A DNA stretch of 64,000 bases from Pycnococcus provasolii (taxonomy: Eukaryota; Chlorophyta; Pseudoscourfieldiophyceae; Pseudoscourfieldiales; Pycnococcaceae), in contig OW568868.1 in NCBI GenBank assembly GCA_938743325.2, positions 806,001-870,000 of the forward strand, written 5' to 3'. Numbering within the stretch: the stretch's first letter is position 1; each line of letters opens with the position of its first letter. Below the pieces are notes generated by a model. It was not told where the DNA came from and ran no database searches. It worked only from the letters and a program-made list of their open reading frames with translations. The translations under genes were made by a program, and so were the position numbers. This document shows, in pieces, positions 18,901 to 27,242 of the stretch.

Positions 18901-20117
18901 CGCAGTATATGGACCCTCAGAGCGCAAAACTAATCCGCATGGTTGAGCGGAATACGCGTGGAGTTTGCATCATCCACATCGTTGACTGGGATGTTGACAT
19001 GTCCTCACAGGATGATGGCGAACTCCCGGCTGTCCGGGTCTTTCCAATGACGCATGAGATGGCGATGAAGATGGTGGTCGAGATGCGCTATGGCAAAAAC
19101 CATGACCCAACGGAAGAGGAGCTGGATGAAGCGGACGATATTGCCAGGTTGAGCCACGGACACCCAGCTCAGGTGCGCATGTTCGTGCGCATGATGTCCA
19201 AGAGCGTGTCTGATGAATTCAAAAGCTCAGAAGAGTCGGCGAAGTGGACTCCTGGTCTGCTGCGCAAGAGTATCGTGCGTTTGGTTGATACACTGAATGC
19301 AAGGGATAATGAGGTGCTCAAGGCGGCGAGCTGCGCGGGCGATGTGGTGTCCCGCGAGGCGCTTCTGCGGGTGATGAACTATTCAAATGCAGAGCTGTCC
19401 AAGTCGCTGAACAATTTGGTGCGAACAGGATTGATAGCACCCATTCCAGAATTTTCAACGTCTTCGAATAAACATTTGACGAGGGTGGACAAATACAAAT
19501 GGGCGCACCCGGTGGGCCGTAAGGCAGTGCACGACTTAATGATGAAAAGCCAGGCGCTCGCCATCCACAGAATGTTTGCTGCAAATCTTGAGCTTGAAAT
19601 CTTGTCAAGTGACAGGGAAGCGACTATAGACCTACACACCATGCTAATTGAGCAATACACGGAAGCTGGGATGCCGCTAGAGGCTGCCGTACACGCCGCG
19701 GCTGTTGCGGCCATTCATATGGAGGAGAGTCAAATACTGGAGGCGTCAAAGTTCATCGAAAAGGCTTTGATGATAATTCGCGTCTTGCAAGGCTCACCCA
19801 GCATAGACTCGTACATTTCGAAGTGGTGCACAGACTTGGCTTGCATGCAGGTAATGATGACCGATTTTTCGGACGCAAAGGTCAACTCTGAAAGAGCCAA
19901 GGAGCTGAGCGCCAACGTGCTCGATCTAAGTAAGCGCCATCAAAAGTCGTGGTTCAATTGCTGCTGCGGTGGTGGAGGTGTATTTGACGAAGAGATACTG
20001 ATGGCGAGAGAACGGGCGAAGGAAGCGTCTGCGCGCGCAGATTCGGTGCTTGCCGAAGTGCAATTCGCAAGAAGTAGCAGGACTCCGAAAAGTATGGTAC
20101 GACTCAACTTCTTTTGA
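15963..20117 (+). CDS. Globin-containing soluble adenylyl-cyclase-like protein with NTPase module
   Basis: 1384 residues, no membrane segment. Order: cyclase half 1 (about 60-235) with both metal Asp in LIADVSGFT (Asp72) and VLEFAGDALF (Asp122). Then a complete globin (about 312-452): KSWEFVKRDLEGSGVAFF, LFSF, distal His367 in LKQHGVKVL, proximal His399 in LGDRHRDVHG, ending FTPDVEAAWLHVYKVV. Then cyclase half 2 (about 510-685) with GVASGMAFCGLVG and FGAESVTLSARLMM. Then a STAND/AAA-type NTPase with Walker A GEPHMGKT (772-779), a winged-helix-like part and a helical, TPR-like C-terminus with FNCCCGGGG that could be acylated. Apart from the globin this is the layout of animal/algal soluble adenylyl cyclase (ADCY10 type). 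Changes at the substrate site: the Lys before FAGD is Glu118, and the C2 Asn is Thr. Nucleotide choice and activity are open. Probably an O2/NO/CO-regulated cAMP or cGMP source. Confidence 0.9.
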   Translation: MSSEQHVNFDDGEVGGETEVINSKTALERAKSLRLFVPVQVDAQLKQAGEKAVSDSEHPLVCIRRGCVLIADVSGFTPLEVKLNRVGRAGIEQFADIMQRVFEMLCNITSDAGGTVLEFAGDALFCFFESEHNTPESDVDAIVAARRCAALMLREMRDFPDLRLHGGAATGTIKFVHVLAAKEENDERNVAGWNSFSNVNNGGLGLLWQRRCICMGEALVKATELLDASQKGEILFEGGERVVDVGKDLASGSSTDSEGENDGAARSSADDGRASANPSTSLDYRRSVDDVNTPSKMAAENWWKARQWTKTRLRCQKSWEFVKRDLEGSGVAFFRNIFEAAPGVLNLFSFAHISPPELYESPELKQHGVKVLSTVGTAVAGLNDINKLVPILHSLGDRHRDVHGVLPEYYGVVGAALIKTLSDALGDIFTPDVEAAWLHVYKVVSETMTRAGEAEDDSNSGGTSYSRALKDPNEMLRQIASWEKDALMSYLSKEIAHYLYSGKKELSRFSEMRRIASVFVCFPELTGGAAAARLDTATLNNYFRHSVILVEKHGGIINQFLWDDKGLILKAAWGMFLPTPHDELNAARFAMEITELFGARAGVASGMAFCGLVGADEVRLGRVMFGAESVTLSARLMMKAQPSSVLCSERVRDATWRFIHYEGQDEPLLQLKGRDKNEPVCIPRFLKDGTSSLREISKSEMDNPSQQAANTEKVVKHMPSLVRNETSTHALPDNSDEDEWVYARENEVREIRSMILKAVSSTSHDGGFAVVGEPHMGKTSIVKAALEQAAAKMGGSANCDIHWILLNKGMKTAHFSAAKKITGVVKGTDGMERSFRSLKFQAKTMPQSRFNSFTNARRLALQITTRSSAEMSKLSSMESNQTGPSFTDMGNIQEDGSAEANTLEVTSDGQSQLGLALASAFEIDRVSISPKSVSNTPKVSSSSSMRDHFKPANSIDMLQEANTLLMPKDNIRRVVVLQQAQYMDPQSAKLIRMVERNTRGVCIIHIVDWDVDMSSQDDGELPAVRVFPMTHEMAMKMVVEMRYGKNHDPTEEELDEADDIARLSHGHPAQVRMFVRMMSKSVSDEFKSSEESAKWTPGLLRKSIVRLVDTLNARDNEVLKAASCAGDVVSREALLRVMNYSNAELSKSLNNLVRTGLIAPIPEFSTSSNKHLTRVDKYKWAHPVGRKAVHDLMMKSQALAIHRMFAANLELEILSSDREATIDLHTMLIEQYTEAGMPLEAAVHAAAVAAIHMEESQILEASKFIEKALMIIRVLQGSPSIDSYISKWCTDLACMQVMMTDFSDAKVNSERAKELSANVLDLSKRHQKSWFNCCCGGGGVFDEEILMARERAKEASARADSVLAEVQFARSSRTPKSMVRLNFF

Positions 20118-20239
20118 GCACAGCTCTTCTTACTTGGACGCTTTCACAAAACAACAGCAGCTATGGCAACACTAGTATTAGTGCTGTATCATTGTTTATA
20201 ATTGTATCATTGAACTCAAAATTGTTATCAAAAGATTAA

Positions 20240-21211
20240 TTACTGGGGCGGTGTCGCCGGTGACTTTGGCGAGGAGTCGCTGCTTCCACGCGCACCACCG
20301 CGTCCACGGTTCCCACCACGATGCGCTTGCGCGTTGCCACTGCCGCCGCGCGTCTCGTCGGTCAACATAGGAGGTGAATTTTCGTCGTGCTCATCTTCTG
20401 CGGTCACCCACCCCCAGAGCACAATAGAGATTCGGCCACCCTTCGCCTCCACCGCGCCTTTTATGTTCGCTTGTTTCTCCGGAGGCAGCGCGCGAATGCC
20501 GTGCTGGAATCGAAGATTCACGTCACGTCCAAAGCTGAAGGCCATGCCATTTTGCTGAGGAAATGAAAGCGTCGTGCCATGACTGACGTGAAGAAAGGAC
20601 AATTCTCGTTCCGCGCCGAACGACGCGCCGACCGTAATATTCTGTTGCTTCGCCCGTTGCGCGTTGAATGCTGCACTGTCGTAGTGGAACGGCTTCCAAT
20701 CTTTCGCATCCTTGTACCAGTTAAATCTTGTTCCCTGCTGCTTTGCGTGCACACCAAAGTACTCGCTCAGGCGGCGCACGATCGCCTGGAACGTGGGTGA
20801 GGACTGCGGCGTTTTCGTGATCAAGTGACAGCCTTCGTGCCAGCTGGTCCACTCTGTTTTCGTGCCTTGCAGCTCCTCGAGGAGCTTGTGGTACGTCTTG
20901 TAGTCGTCCTCAGCGCACAAAAGTTCCGGCACACATATGATATCGTCGTGTGAGAGCGTGCGCGGGCACTTGACGTGACACGGCGAAGCGACGACGATGC
21001 GTGCGTCCGGGCGCGTGTAGGTGCTTGCGGGGTCGAACGACGCCGTGTTGCGACCCGAGCCCTTGCCTCGCGAGCGGGCACCATTACCATGACGCGCATT
21101 ACCACCACCTTTATTCAGAGTAGGAGCAGAGGACCGCGAGGAGTCACGAGCGCCGACGGCAAGTTGTGCGAAGGAGGAGTGCAAGGCACCACCAGCATCG
21201 GGCGACGGCAT
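20240..21211 (-). CDS. AlkB-like 2-oxoglutarate/Fe(II) dioxygenase
   Basis: 323 residues from MPSPDAGGAL; the frame also allows an ATG 49 codons upstream, but that part reads like leader DNA. The core has HDDIICVPELLCAEDDY, TRFNWYKDAKDWKPFHYDSAAF (iron His-x-Asp), ITVGASFGAERELSFLHV, NGMAFSFGRDVNLRFQHGI (distal iron His) and GGRISIVLWGWV (2-oxoglutarate-binding Arg). These follow AlkB order and spacing, including the R-I-S strand. AlkB-family enzymes remove methyl groups from nucleic acids or proteins. The N-terminal Gly/Arg/Asn-rich part and the RGG-like tail (GGNRGRGGARG) suggest RNA binding. The substrate cannot be told from sequence. Confidence 0.8.
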   Translation of the reverse strand: MPSPDAGGALHSSFAQLAVGARDSSRSSAPTLNKGGGNARHGNGARSRGKGSGRNTASFDPASTYTRPDARIVVASPCHVKCPRTLSHDDIICVPELLCAEDDYKTYHKLLEELQGTKTEWTSWHEGCHLITKTPQSSPTFQAIVRRLSEYFGVHAKQQGTRFNWYKDAKDWKPFHYDSAAFNAQRAKQQNITVGASFGAERELSFLHVSHGTTLSFPQQNGMAFSFGRDVNLRFQHGIRALPPEKQANIKGAVEAKGGRISIVLWGWVTAEDEHDENSPPMLTDETRGGSGNAQAHRGGNRGRGGARGSSDSSPKSPATPPQ

Positions 21212-21498
21212 GGCACAAACCTGTCCGTTTGGAGGAAAAAGAGATGTCAAAGGGCGGGAAGGGAGGGGAGGGAATCCGGTTGGGTTTTTTTGTGACACAC
21301 AACTGAGTGGTCCCAGTATCCTATTAGGGGAGTAGATGGGAGTGATTGGGGCATGCATTCGTCACGTTCGGCCTTAAGGGCGGAAGCTTTGTGAAAACAA
21401 TCAATGGCCACGATAAGCGATCAACCCTCACCTTCGTGGTGTAGCACCTTCGTGTACTGTAGCATAAATAATGTATTAGGTTTATATTTCCAATTTTT

Positions 21499-23049
21499 CT
21501 ACATGAAGCGCAAACGAAGTCGCGCCTTGCTTGCACTTCTGCTCACCACCCTAAGTCGCCCCAAAGTCGCGGTCGTCAGCGGCATGCCCGGAGTGTACGG
21601 CGCGCGCTTCACCGGGGGAGAACGCGACGGCGGGGGAGATGATCGTGCCAGCGGGGGCGCAACGAGAATCCTGCCCACCCCAGTGCTGGTGAGGAGCGCA
21701 TCCACGCCGCAGGCACATAGGCAGCTCGCGGCAAGTGCAGCGCAACTCGCCGCACATGTGCCGCCTCCCCAGCGACTCGCGAGGATCATGGGCGACATGC
21801 CCGCAGGCCACGCGGCAAACGCCAGAGCCGCATGTGCCGCCGCCATCGCTGCGACGGCAAATGTCTTAGACACGCCAACCGCAATGACTCCAATCAAGGC
21901 AAAGACGACTCCTGCAACGAGCGGGGTGACGTGTCTTGCGACGGCGAAGGAGCGTGCAAACTTCAGAGCCGAGCCTCGAGCCGTGCCGCGACACGGAAGC
22001 AGCGCACCGGCGGCAAAGCAGCATATTGGCAAGTGCGCGCCAGCAAGAACGTCAAGCAGGGGCAGCGCACCATACAAGCTGCCAGGAGGTGAGCCAAGTC
22101 GCAGGGCGACGGCAACGGCAACAGCCAAGGCGGGAACAAGCGCGATGCGAAGAGGCGTCGCGCGCTCAGCCTGCTCCGCCCTTGACACGGCAAGCTCCGC
22201 CGCATTTCGCGCCTCTGCAGCTGAGCCTGCGGCGCGCCTCGCGAACGCACGTGCGCGCCGTCTCGCCTCGCGCGGCGGGATATCCAATTCCACAGCCTTG
22301 TCGTCTCTGTACTTCACGAGCCTCACGCCGTTGCGCACGCCGTACCCCTGCCGCTTGCCGTCGTACCAAGTCGCTGCGACCGACGCTCCGCTCGCGAACG
22401 TGTACACGCCACGCCCATCCTTTTTGCCGTGTTCCCACTCGCCTTCGTACCGTGCGCCGGAAGGGTACACGTAAACTCCGTGCCCTTGCTTAACGGGACT
22501 GTCCGACTCGTCGTCGTCCACCCAGTCACCGGCGTACCTACCCCCGTCGTCGTGCTTGACGACGCCACGCGCACCCGCGGCGTTGAGTGCCGCGACGGCA
22601 GCTGGCGCAGCACTCCACGCGGCGAATGCAAACGCCGCAGGCGCGATGACAGCCTGCGCGACGGTGGCAACGTACGGCGCCGCGAAAACCGGCGGCATGG
22701 ATGCCGCCGCGACACCCACTGCCATGGGGACGATGATTGCCCTTGCGAGCGCCGGTGGCAGAAGAAGCGACGACGACAGGCTGCTGAATGTTCTGGATGC
22801 TATCAGCAGGCAGAGCAGAGCGCTCACAACGAGTCCGACGACGGTTCCCACGACCGTGTAGAAAAGTCCTGCAGACGCCGAGACGTGCAGTGGCGCGAGG
22901 CATATGACTGCGCGCGCCGCGGCTGCTGGCATCGTGATGAGGAACGACGCACGCAGCAGCGTGAGTGCGTGCTCGGGCAGGATGGCGTCAAGCAGCTTGA
23001 GCGCGAGCCCTAGGAGTATGCACAGCACGGCAAGCGCGGAAGACGGCAT
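21499..23049 (-). CDS. Membrane protein with MORN repeats between two multi-helix blocks
   Basis: 516 residues from MPSSALAVLCILLG. Block 1 (about 1-170) has about five hydrophobic helices (VLCILLGLALKLLDAIL, LFYTVVGTVVGLVVSAL, IIVPMAVGVAAASMPPV). Residues about 175-255 hold roughly three MORN repeats: GGRYAGDWVDD, GHGVYVYPSGARYEGEWEHG, GRGVYTFASGASVAATWYDG. After a charged stretch comes block 2 (about 295-470; RIALVPALAVAVAVAL, VTPLVAGVVFALIGVIAVGV). Two membrane halves around a long cytosolic loop is the design of auxin-efflux/BASS-like carriers, which I consider likely but unproven. MORN repeats bind phospholipids or partners, so the loop may be a regulatory insert. Confidence 0.7.
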   Translation of the reverse strand: MPSSALAVLCILLGLALKLLDAILPEHALTLLRASFLITMPAAAARAVICLAPLHVSASAGLFYTVVGTVVGLVVSALLCLLIASRTFSSLSSSLLLPPALARAIIVPMAVGVAAASMPPVFAAPYVATVAQAVIAPAAFAFAAWSAAPAAVAALNAAGARGVVKHDDGGRYAGDWVDDDESDSPVKQGHGVYVYPSGARYEGEWEHGKKDGRGVYTFASGASVAATWYDGKRQGYGVRNGVRLVKYRDDKAVELDIPPREARRRARAFARRAAGSAAEARNAAELAVSRAEQAERATPLRIALVPALAVAVAVALRLGSPPGSLYGALPLLDVLAGAHLPICCFAAGALLPCRGTARGSALKFARSFAVARHVTPLVAGVVFALIGVIAVGVSKTFAVAAMAAAHAALAFAAWPAGMSPMILASRWGGGTCAASCAALAASCLCACGVDALLTSTGVGRILVAPPLARSSPPPSRSPPVKRAPYTPGMPLTTATLGRLRVVSRSASKARLRLRFM

Positions 23050-23751
23050 GGCGAGCGTGTCGAGAGTGCTTCTTCGTGAGTAATCCGGCCGCCGCCGCCG
23101 TTCCCAAAAAGCCCAAAAAGGGCTCCCCTGAAAATCCCCCAATTGGAATTGGAAACCCCCAAAAAAGCAAGTTCCAAAGGCTGGCGGATTCAGCTGGCGG
23201 AGAAATCCTGAATAACGGTGGACTGGCTGTGGACTGTAGACTATGGTACTGTACTGTACCAGAAGAACGACTCCTCGCCGAAGGAGGCTGAAAAGAACGG
23301 CGGACTTGGACTTGCAAAAGCTTGCAAAAGCTTGCAAGGACGAAGCTTTGCTGTGATGCAAGTCCGTGCAGGGACGGGTCAAGGGTCTGCCATTCTCTCT
23401 CTCCGTGGTCCGTGCGCGTCAATTGTCGTCTGTCCACTCTGTCTGTCGTCGTCGTCGGGCGCAACAATTGGGTGCCGGGGGGGAAGGGAAAGGGGAAGGG
23501 GAGGACCTGGCACCCTAGGGGGGAGAGGGGGAAGCCCTAGGGGCCAATTCCCTCCCTCCCTTGGGGCAGAGCACCGCAGGAGCTCTGGGGCAGGAGGAAC
23601 TCCGGTTGCAACTGGGAACTGTTCTCTTCTCACCGAACCGAACCCAACCCGGCTGCCCTATTGGTATCCGGTGAATTATAAGTGGGTCTGTGGTGGCCTT
23701 GACGTCGTCGTCAGCGTCGTCGCCTAGTCGTGTATAGTACTGTACGCCAGT
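23050..23751. other. divergent intergenic region, no gene seen
   Basis: About 0.7 kb between the MORN protein and SHIPPO starts. It contains three CTTGCAAAAG-type words near 23311-23336 and a long G-rich tract near 23475-23545 that could form quadruplexes. No telomere-type array. Confidence 0.5.
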
Positions 23752-25803
23752 ATGGCGTTCGTCTCGCGCGCTGAGAAGAAAATAGGACCGGGCGCGCTCG
23801 GCAGCGGTACCGAGCTGTCAGGACCAGGAGCGTACGACAAGAAGTCATTCACAGACAAGCACTTCTATGCAACCGCCGCGTTCCACACCTCGGAGGACAG
23901 GAACATCACAAAGCCTGCGAACTTCAACCCAGGGCCGGGCGCGTATGCACCACCAAAGTCGCAGCTCAACGTGCAGACTGCAGGTGTCACAGGCGCGGCT
24001 TTCGTGAACCGCGTCTCGCGCTTCCCCTCCTCGAAGGAGAGCTTTGCCGAAAACCCAGGGCCAGGTGCTTACGCGGAGGGAAACAAGTGGATTAAGCGAA
24101 GGCACCACCGCAGTGAAATTGAGGGACCGTCCGCGGGCCACCCCGAGGGACTGCGCGTGCAGTTTGCACGCCTGCCCACGGCTCCAAGTGTGCCGAGCCG
24201 AAAACAGAGCTACGGCTATGAGGAGGGAAACTCAGGCGAGCTGGTCATGCAGAAGCCGCCAGAGGGCGGCTTCTCGGGATTCGGTGGCGACACGGTGGGA
24301 CCTGCGGGATACACGCCGCAGTACGGCCAGGTGACAAAGACGAAGGCTACGAGTTGGGGTCGCAGCCGCGCGCGGCGTAGCAACCTCGCGAGCGGCGAGG
24401 CGGCCGACACGCCAGGACCAGGGCGCTACGAACGCACTGGAAGGGGCGTCGCGTCGTTCTCCGAAGCGTCCACGTGGGTGGCGCCTGACAAGCTCGCGTC
24501 GAGCAAGCCAGCGAAGGAGAAGCGCACCGGTGGTGGCGTAAAGGGTGCGTCCGCGGCGGCAGGCTCGGTCGACGGCCGGCCGCGGAGGCCAAAGGTTCTC
24601 GAGGACGACGCAAAGGACGTGCTCGCCGAGGATCGGGTGCCGCCGCTACCAGCGAAGACGAACTCCATGTTCGCAAGCCGGTCGCTGCGCGACCACCAGC
24701 GTAACGTGCTGGACGAGGACCTCACACCTGGCCCTGGCGCGTATCGCCAGGCGACGTCATTTCGAACGCGCAAGGTTTCCGACCGTTACCAGTTCTTCGG
24801 CAGCACGCAGCAGCGCGCGTATGAGCAGGAGCCGACTCAGCTGCTGCACGCCAGCACAAATATCCTCGCACCGGGTCCAGGTGCGTACGATTCGGTGAAG
24901 CACTCCTCCGCATTCAAGCCGCTCTCGGCGCTTCTCCCCGACGCCGCGCCGTTCGCATCGACGCAGGAGCGTTTCCAGGTGCAAAAAGCGCGCGAGGCTT
25001 TGCCCGGTCCCGGCGCGTACGACGAGATGAACGCCGCGCCGGGCACGCTCGTGACGGACGTTGCACGGCGCACGCGCGCTCGCGGCGGCGTGTTTGGCAC
25101 GAAAAGCCAGCGCTTCCCGGCATCAAGAGCCGACGCAGGCTCTGACAAGCAGGGATATTTGTTCCGCGACGCCGACGGACGCAACCCTGGCCCTGGCAGC
25201 TACGAGAGTGGCGAGGGCGTAGGCGTTAGCAACGTGCCGGACGAGACGAGGCAGCCTCTTGGCCAGCTCATGGTATCGCGTCAGCGGCGCCGCGCGGCGG
25301 TCAGCGCATTTGCGAGCGAGACGAAGCGCTTCCAGGATGCGCCTCCGCCAGCTGGCGTCGTGGGTGGCACGGTGGCGGGCATGCCGGCGAACCGCCGTGT
25401 CAAGGCTGTGACGCAGCCGGGCAACCCTCCACCCGGCGCGTACGCGCTGGAGGACCTCTGGGCACCGGCGAAACGGAAGGGTGCACGAAGCGAGGCGTTC
25501 AGCAGCCGTGCGCAGCGCTTCGGCCAGACGTCGGGCGACGTGATCATGGCGAGCGAGCCTGGCCCCGGTGCGTACCAGCCGTCGGCTACGAACAAGGGCC
25601 ACATCATCATGAGCGGCCGTCGCGCGAACAACGTTCCGAACGTGTCGTACGCGGGCTTCAGCTCGAATCAGCGCCGTTTCTTGGGCGGCATGGGGCAAAG
25701 CAAGGCTGGCGGCCCTGGTCCTGGCTCGTACGACTCATACGACCCGTACAAGAGCATGCTGCACCGTTCGTTCAACGTGACGATCGACGGCGTGGTGTTT
25801 TAA
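23752..25803 (+). CDS. SHIPPO / sperm-tail PG-rich repeat protein
   Basis: 683 residues with about twelve Pro-Gly-Pro repeats: GPGAYD, NPGPGAYAPP, NPGPGAYAEG, TPGPGRYERT, TPGPGAYRQA, APGPGAYDSV, LPGPGAYDEM, NPGPGSYESG, EPGPGAYQPS, GPGPGSYDSY and weaker copies. Between them sit F/Q-R-F words (AFASETKRF, AFSSRAQRF, FSSNQRRF) spaced about 50-60 residues. This is the pattern of ODF3/CIMAP and SHIPPO proteins, which bind axonemal and other microtubules. It implies that the organism builds a flagellum at some stage, or keeps the gene for cytoplasmic microtubules. No enzyme domain is seen. Confidence 0.9.
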   Translation: MAFVSRAEKKIGPGALGSGTELSGPGAYDKKSFTDKHFYATAAFHTSEDRNITKPANFNPGPGAYAPPKSQLNVQTAGVTGAAFVNRVSRFPSSKESFAENPGPGAYAEGNKWIKRRHHRSEIEGPSAGHPEGLRVQFARLPTAPSVPSRKQSYGYEEGNSGELVMQKPPEGGFSGFGGDTVGPAGYTPQYGQVTKTKATSWGRSRARRSNLASGEAADTPGPGRYERTGRGVASFSEASTWVAPDKLASSKPAKEKRTGGGVKGASAAAGSVDGRPRRPKVLEDDAKDVLAEDRVPPLPAKTNSMFASRSLRDHQRNVLDEDLTPGPGAYRQATSFRTRKVSDRYQFFGSTQQRAYEQEPTQLLHASTNILAPGPGAYDSVKHSSAFKPLSALLPDAAPFASTQERFQVQKAREALPGPGAYDEMNAAPGTLVTDVARRTRARGGVFGTKSQRFPASRADAGSDKQGYLFRDADGRNPGPGSYESGEGVGVSNVPDETRQPLGQLMVSRQRRRAAVSAFASETKRFQDAPPPAGVVGGTVAGMPANRRVKAVTQPGNPPPGAYALEDLWAPAKRKGARSEAFSSRAQRFGQTSGDVIMASEPGPGAYQPSATNKGHIIMSGRRANNVPNVSYAGFSSNQRRFLGGMGQSKAGGPGPGSYDSYDPYKSMLHRSFNVTIDGVVF

Positions 25804-26372
25804 CTTAAAAATTTCATACTTAAAAAGAGTGTTGTCCCGACGTGAACTGGCCAACTGCTAAAGCTAAAACCCCGACAGATAGTTCTTACCATAACCCCGA
25901 CTAAAAAACCTCCCCATTGTTCGTCGGTTTGATCCTAAAGTGGATCCCCAAGCAAGTTCACTCACTGAAGCCGTGGGCAGCAAGAGTCAAGCAAGAGTCT
26001 TGTTTGTTGGGGAGGCCTAACACGTGCTGCGCAACGTCAAGGCGATCTTGATCGTCGTCACCATGGAGGTGGGCGGATTGGGACGAAACTAACCTTATGT
26101 AATTTATCTTTGCGCCAGCTCCTCCCGGAGGGCCTTCCTCAAGCTGTCGTTGGGCTCGTACCCGGGTGGACCTCCCCCGCGCCCGCGGGTGGGTAAAAGT
26201 TTCCCTGGAAAGGGAAAGGGGAGGCGGGCCCGGCCCTTCCCTTCCCTTGCGACCCTTTCACTTGAGCCTGTGTGTGTGTGTGTGTGTGCACAGTCTCTGC
26301 CGAGCTGTCCCGTGCCCGTGCTCGTTGAAAGGGACTCGTGCTCGTTGGGCTGCACTCGTCTGGAGGCGTCTC
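25804..26372. other. intergenic region and leader, no gene seen
   Basis: It follows the SHIPPO gene and ends at the TMEM65-like ATG. A (GT)n run near 26271-26288 and C/G-rich runs occur. The frame of the next gene is open through much of it, but the upstream translation looks random. Confidence 0.45.
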
Positions 26373-27209
26373 ATGCCGAAGCACCACTCCGCCGGCCTCG
26401 ACGCCGCCACGCGCACGTCCGTGTCCTCGACGGCGCTCGCGCTCTCGACGGACGAGTCGTCCGTCTCAGACTCGACGGCGCAGCAGCTCGTGTCGCAGCT
26501 GTCCAAGGGTGGCAAGCGCGCTCTCGCGCGCGCTCTGGGGGTCAAGGAGGGCCAAATGGAAAGTATATCCGCGTTCGAAATGATGGACCTTGACGGTGAC
26601 GGCACCGTGACGAAGAAGGAGTACGACCAATTTGTGCTCGAACGCGCCAAGAGCCAGAGCATGCCGCTGACGTTCACACAAAAGGCGCAAGTCGTCATGC
26701 GTGGGGCAGTGGAAATGTTCGGCTTCGGCTTCACGGACAACACCATCATGCTAACGTGCGGGGCTGCCATCGAGCGCGCATTAGGGCCGACATTTGGCAT
26801 AACAGGATTCGCGGCGGCGGCATGCGGGAACCTCATTTCAGACAGCTGCGGCGTGGTATCGACGACGACCATCAACAACGTCACGGCGCCGTTCTTGCCC
26901 GACATTGGACTTTCCGAAACGCAGGAGCGATTCGCATCTACACAAGCGCTGGCTCAGACTGGTCAAATTGGCGGCGTGATGGTGGGAGGTGTGTTTGGTT
27001 GCTGGCCGCTCCTAGCGAAGCGCGTCTCGAATAGGTGGAAGGGTGCAGCGAGCGTGTCGGCAGCTGCCAACCCCGCCATATCGCGCGCGGCGCGCATGAA
27101 AGACATGCGTCTTGCTGTCGGCGCGGCGGTGCTATTCGCCGTGGTGGAGATGCACCGCATGGAGAAGAGGAGAGATGATCTTCGAAAAGCAAATGATACA
27201 AAGGCTTAA
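26373..27209 (+). CDS. TMEM65-domain protein with an EF-hand
   Basis: 278 residues. An EF-hand loop, DLDGDGTVTKKEYDQF, sits near residue 75 and has all expected calcium ligands. The TMEM65 domain follows: VEMFGFGFTDNTIMLTCG, FGITGFAAAACGNLISDSCGV, then IGGVMVGGVFGCWPLL. TMEM65 in animals is an inner-mitochondrial-membrane protein tied to Na+/Ca2+ exchange. The N-terminus here is Ser/Ala-rich and could be an import signal. A calcium-responsive role in the mitochondrial (or plastid) membrane is a fair inference. Start chosen at the first ATG before the ordered region. Confidence 0.85.
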   Translation: MPKHHSAGLDAATRTSVSSTALALSTDESSVSDSTAQQLVSQLSKGGKRALARALGVKEGQMESISAFEMMDLDGDGTVTKKEYDQFVLERAKSQSMPLTFTQKAQVVMRGAVEMFGFGFTDNTIMLTCGAAIERALGPTFGITGFAAAACGNLISDSCGVVSTTTINNVTAPFLPDIGLSETQERFASTQALAQTGQIGGVMVGGVFGCWPLLAKRVSNRWKGAASVSAAANPAISRAARMKDMRLAVGAAVLFAVVEMHRMEKRRDDLRKANDTKA

Positions 27210-27242
27210 TGAATTTAATAATGAAGGGATGCTCCTAATAAG

